Origin: Omnitrophica WOR_2 bacterium GWF2_43_52
GTDB taxonomy: Bacteria > Omnitrophota > Gorgyraeia > Gygaellales > UBA12090
Direction: 5' to 3'
Assembly (NCBI GenBank): GCA_001805445.1
Contig: MHGF01000020.1
Coordinates: forward strand, 1-32,294
DNA: 32,294 nucleotides
Shown: positions 24,401-30,400 of the stretch, in pieces
Position numbering within the stretch: position 1 is the stretch's first letter
Layout: every line of letters starts with the position of its first letter
Notes under the pieces: generated by a model
Told to the model about the DNA's origin: nothing
What the model saw: the letters and a program-made list of their open reading frames with translations, nothing else
The model's database searches: none
Translations under genes and position numbers: made by a program

Positions 24401-27400
24401 TAAAACAAAACCCGTTCCTGCTAATTCCTTATTACGCTGAAAAACAGTCGCGCAAGAGTTTTTCCAAGTATGCCTTGGCAAAGATTATTTCTGGAATATC
24501 TTTTAGCCAGGCACAGAATGTTATTAAGCAAATCAATGAGGCGCTCTATGGGTATAAACAGACGCATCGCAGGCAAGATAAGTGTGTTATTTTGTTCAAT
24601 CCCAAGGAAAAAGATATTGTTATCGTTAATTCAAACGGCCTTGTGGTAGGCCGCATTTTCATTGAGGAGTCAGGGGCTTCTTACCCTGACGAAAGGTTTC
24701 CAAAAGATATGAAAGTAGAAGAAGGATTGGTTGATGTTACTGATATTATTTATGAGTCTCGCAGGGAAGAAAGCGCTAAACCGCAGGCTGACGATGGACA
24801 GCCAAGACACGAAGAGGCTCCAACAGCAGTGACGAAGAGAGAAGTTCCCGCGCAGGAAGGATTGCCTTCCGAAGGAAAAACGAGCGGCTTAAAGAGGCGC
24901 CACAAAAAGCAAAAAAGTGAAGGGACACAGGAGGAAGTTGAAAATAATAACATAGAAAGGAAGAAAAAAGAAGAAATTAGGGAAGAATCTATGCTTCTTG
25001 AATATAAAGAAGAACAAGAAGTAAAAGATGAATACAGTGTTTTTATGCGCCATTTGGGATTACAAGCAGGGGATATGATACAGGATATTTTAGTACATAT
25101 CCGTAATGAGCTTGCGGCAGGTAATCGTGTTTTCTATGGCAGTGACGAAAGCAGCCATCCCTGGATGTATGCAATTGCCGAAGGCGCCTTGTATCAACAT
25201 GACCCAACAGTTGAGGATTTTCCGGAAGTTGCCGTGGAATTTTACTTTCAGCAGGAAAAGTGGCTGCAAGAGTATACGCGATATCTTGTGGAAATCATTG
25301 TCAATAAAGAGAATGAATTGTCACTTGTGTTTCCTCAAAGCTCAAGCCCTATTGATGCGCTAAAATTGAGGACGGAGGCGCAAAGAGTATCTGATCAAGG
25401 GAGTTCTTATTTGGCAAAACTCCTGCGAGGTGAGGGGACGCGTGACGATATCACGAAGGCAATCAGCAGTTTTCAGCAGGCGCTTAAAATTGCCGAGCGA
25501 AACAAGTTTGAAGATATCGCCGTTATTTGTAATAATAGCTTGGGATTGCTTTTATTGCAAGAGGGACAGGCTGAAAAAGCCTTGAAACATCTTTTAAGGA
25601 TAGATAGGCAAAAGCTGAAGGAAATGTTTTTAGAGGGAGCGGGAGAGGAGGCAGCCTTGGATGTTGAGTTTAATCTTATTTCAATGCTTGGGTTAGCATA
25701 TTTTGGGCTTAAAAATACTTCGGAAGCAGGAAAATATGCGCGGGAATTAAGGGATAAAGTTGACGGCATGCCGGATAAATTTATCGGTATCCTTAATCTT
25801 TTTGAGGGAAAGCTGGCAAGAGCCAAAGGAGACTTTACCCTGGCAATGGGATTCATTGACGAGAGTATCGGGTGGTTAGAGAAGGTAGAAGATGAAAATG
25901 TGTTACCTACTATTGCCGATAGTTTGTATGAAATGGGTATATGCCTGTTACAAAGTAAAGATGCTATGAATGCAGAGGAATTCTTCTGGGATAGTATTCG
26001 TGCGTCGCTAAATTCGGATAGGGAAAAGAATCTGCTGTTAGAAGAGATTGGAAATCTCGCGAGAAAAACGCTTATTTTTAAAGGCGATAGGTTATTTTTA
26101 AGGAATATCCTGGATAGCCTTGTAGAGGTATTAAAGGAAAAGGGGGAATTTGATAGTGTTGAAGCATTGTATAAGGCACAGGTTAAGCTAAGCGAATGGG
26201 AGGAAATGGCAGAGAGCCTGCTCAAATTAGCGCAATTTTATAAAGAGAAAAATGCATGGGATGAGTTAATAGCACTTTACGAAAAAGAATTATCCGGCGC
26301 GGTTAAGTGTAAGGAGTTAATTACAATGAAGGTGGAGGCCCTTCTAAGGAGAGGTAAAGCAGAAGATATCGTTACCGCGTTTCTTAATGACCTGAATACT
26401 AAGCCAACAGTAAGCCTGCAAAAAAGGACGGAGTTTGTATTCCTTTTGGATGTCCTTCTTCAAGAAGATAGTACGCGTTATCCTCTTACGCAGCTTGAAG
26501 AATGGCTTGCCTTGATAGGCCAAAGTGAAGAGCTAAAACATAAGAAATATAAGGAAGAAAATGAGCTTATAGAGCGGATTAAAGCCAGGATTGCCAAGCT
26601 GCGTTCTTTTCAAGAATCCTTGTCCGCGCTTAGGCTTATTTTAAAGTCAGATATCACGAATATCTCCAGAGAACTTAAGAATGGGATATTAAGCGTTTTT
26701 ATGCCTAGGGAAGAGCCTTTAGGGAGGCTGAAGAGAATAAGGGAAGAGTTAGAAAATCTCTCTACTTTCTTTGAGGAAAACATGAATCTAGAGGAAAAAG
26801 CGATGGTTAAAGATAGGCTCTGGACTATAGATATGACTTTAAATGAAAATTCGCGCAAGGTTAAAGAAATAGAGGGTGTGTTAGCAAGCTTGTATCTTAG
26901 CGGGGCGCGTGGTTTGGCGATAAGAAGGGTATGGAGGCGGCAAGGGGTAAACCTTATCATACGCAATAAGGCTGGCAGTTCAGAGCCTATTGCCGATACG
27001 GTAGCTTTATTTGAAGGGGTATTCAGTAATATTAAGGCGCAACGCTCCTTGAGCATTAAAAAGCTTGGTTTAGGTGAGGAGGAATTATTGGATACTATTG
27101 AATGCGTGGGAAGAAGAGGTGTGGAAGTTCCTTCTCAAGGTGAAAATAACGCCTTGAAGAAATATTACCTGTATCCTGTTACCCTGCAGACTGGAGAGCA
27201 GAATATTATTATCGTGGGAATTGATGGCGCAGGCCATGTGGAATACTTTGATATGCGATATGCCGCTGAGTTTTTAAAGACAATCCTTTCTTTGCTCTCG
27301 GGAGTTTCTCTCAATGAGGTAGCGGATATCGCGAAAAATATGCTTGTAGGAATAAGGTCAAAAGAATCAGCTCTCTGGCAGATAGCCTGTTATGGCACAG

Positions 27401-30400
27401 AAGGCGCAAAATATTTTCTGCTCATAGATGTGAGAGCTCATCAAGCCTATCGCTATACCATTGCCGGTAGGTGGGTTAAGTTAGAGGATGATTTTTCGCT
27501 TGAAAAATTCCTTGAGGCTCAGGAAGGCCAGTTGATTACGTCTGTATTCAGGCTTTCTATTGAAAAACAAAGAGAAGGAGGCTCCAAGGCGGTTATTGTC
27601 AGTTTTCCCTCTGGCCCAAGCAGCCCACGTTATAGCAGCTCGCCTATAGATGAACAGGCGCAGCGGCTAAAAGAAGGCGTAAGAACAGTTGATGATTCTG
27701 AGAAAAAGAAAGAATTCAGGCTTAAGGAAGTTGCCTGCTATGGCCGGATACTGGCGCATCCCAAGGCCTCCACTGTAGAATTTCCGAAAGAATTGTTACC
27801 GGCGGTGCGCGGCGCCTACAGGGATGGCGGCATATTTAAAGAAGAGTCATTCCCGACCGTAGAGGAGGAGCTTTCTTTGCCTCGGGATGCACTTATGCAT
27901 TTAGAAGATGTTACGGAGATTATCGCTATTTCCCGCAGCGCGCCAAAAAATAATATAAGCTCTGTCATAACAAAAGAAATATCAGAATGGGAAAATAGGA
28001 TACTCATTGTTTTTAAAGGAAAAAGATATGAGGCAAGCAGGAGCATCCTAAGACATATAATAAATAAACATACTAAAAAAGAATTGAAGGCGATAGAGCA
28101 GAAATTCACTATGATTGCTAACGCTTTATCTGCTATTCCGAAAAGATTATTGGTGCAAAATGAAAAGCAAAGAGCGGTAGTAATGGTTAGCCTGATAGGG
28201 GCATTGGATAGTGTAAGTGAAAAAAATACCTTAGGGCGCTTCCCCAGCTTAAAAAAGATGATTTTACCGTCAAAGGCACTGAATGCGATTTTCGCTTACT
28301 TCTTAGAGAAAGACATTGCCCTGCTGCGCAAGGGGCCTATTGCCTGGGAGGATTTCGCGGAATTTAGGCAAAAAGAAAAACTTAAGGTATTGAGGCAGCT
28401 ATTCCCCCGCGGCTTTAATGGCTATGCGAGAAAACACGGTATCAAGACTACTCCTTTCGAGGGTTTTCATTATCGTTTCCGGAAGATTTTGACAAAATCC
28501 GTGTATGGCATGGTTTACCGCTCAATGGTAGAAAAAAACAGCCGTATAAAACCCGATAGCCATCGCTATGGAGAAGTAAGCGATATCATCTTAGAGCGGC
28601 TCAACCATCGCGGCCTGAATACGCAAGCCCCATCAAGCCCATTATTAGAGGTGATACGAGAAGGCAGCGGCAAACAGCTTTCTTTGCCTTCAATGTTACG
28701 CGATAGCGATATGTATGATGTAATCTTATTCAGTGTGCAAGAATATCTGGGAGAGCAGGCCGTAGTGAGGGAAAAATATATTGCCGAGTATGGTATGTCG
28801 CAAGGCGTTGAAGAAAATGTTTCTTCAGCAATTGAGAAAGAAGATGTGAACAAGGAATTTGACAGCGCGCTCGTGAAATTGAAAGAAGGGAATCTGGATG
28901 AGCAATTAAAGGCTTTTGAGGCCCTATGTGGGCTAATAACAAAATGCAGATCGTTAGCGGCCAGGGTAAATGTTCAAAAAATCATTAACCTGATAAGCGA
29001 AGAAAATGTTGGAGTAATGTGTTATGCCTTGCAAATTATCCCAATCTTCTTTCAGGAAAATGAGCTGTTGGTAAGAAGGAAAAGGTATTTGAGGAAAGTT
29101 TTTAATAAGATAAAGCCAAAGTTAGCACACGCTAACCCTTGGATCAGGGTGGAAGCCGTGGATGCGGCTGTTTCATTGATATCTTTAGACGCGTCTCAAT
29201 TTGCCAAAGCGGATATCCACAATGTTTTCGAAATAGCGCAAGAGATGCTTTATTTCAAAAGTAAGCTTGAAATACCGTATGCCCTGAAGGCGCTGGCGAT
29301 ACTTATGCGGATAGAGCCTTCGTTTGTCAGCGATGATTTAATAGAAAAGGTTATCCGTGTAATTAAAGAGGATTTTGGCATATCTGTTTTCAACGAGGAA
29401 ATGCTTGTTAAGGCATTGGTATTAGTGTTGAGGCAGCCTTATTTTAACAGCCTTTGCCCGGCTTCGCAGGGGCTGCTATTTTTCTTTATCTACGAGAAAC
29501 TGTCGCAGGGAGCAGAACTCTTGGAGGTGAATATTGCTCATTTAGTAAGAGTCTTACGATGGCAGGATTCGCTCAATAGTGACTATGGCTTATTCCACGC
29601 GCATCTGTATCATGTGGTAAAGGAAGAGGATGAGTACAAAAAGAATGAGTTATCCTATATTTTTCAGCTTCTTGCCTTTATAGGCAGCAGCCACGAAAAC
29701 AAGGCGCACGCGCACCTGCCCCAGGCTATGGTTTTAGAATTATTATCTTTATCAGGGAATTGGGTGGCGCTTCTTAGATTGTTCGCGCAGTTTCATAGCG
29801 TGGGGATACTCTCTCCTGTGCGAGATGATTATCAAAGCGTTTCGTATCATTTGTCTACCCAGGATAAGGAAATATTAGATACTCCCGCCTTTCTTATCTT
29901 AAGCAGTATATTCCTTGATTGTATTAAATTCTCGTCATTAGAAAGTAACGCTTATATTGCTCCCGAAACCTACGCCACGATCCCTCTGCGGTATCTTAAC
30001 AGCGGTAAAAAAATGCTGGCGCAGGATACGCAAATGCTGTATCAGAAAGATATTTTCAGGAAAGCGCTTCTTTGGTTTGTCTTTAGCCGGAATGATAAAA
30101 GATCAATCCCTGTTCAGAATAAGATTATGGATATGTTCTCAAATTGGTTGATTGCGATAGGATTGCCGTCGTCTTTTGATGATTTTGCGCGGCTGCAAAA
30201 TATAAGAGATAAGACAATAAAAGACAAACTTTTAAGTGATCTCTTGCATAAAATAGCAGAAAGAATAATCCTTGAAGCGGCGAAGGAACGGCTTAGGCAA
30301 TTAGAAGGGTATTCTCCAGAAAGCTATGAGGAAGAAACAATAAGGCAGGCGCGAATACAAGAAGTAAAACAGTATTTTGATAAGAATGCGCCAAATTATA

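Noticed and set aside
25473..26225. 250-residue open frame on the minus strand
   Set aside because: It lies opposite TPR array 5 in the clear +1 frame, is Ser/Leu/Phe-rich as antisense of Lys/Glu/Ala-rich helices usually is, and has no recognisable domain.
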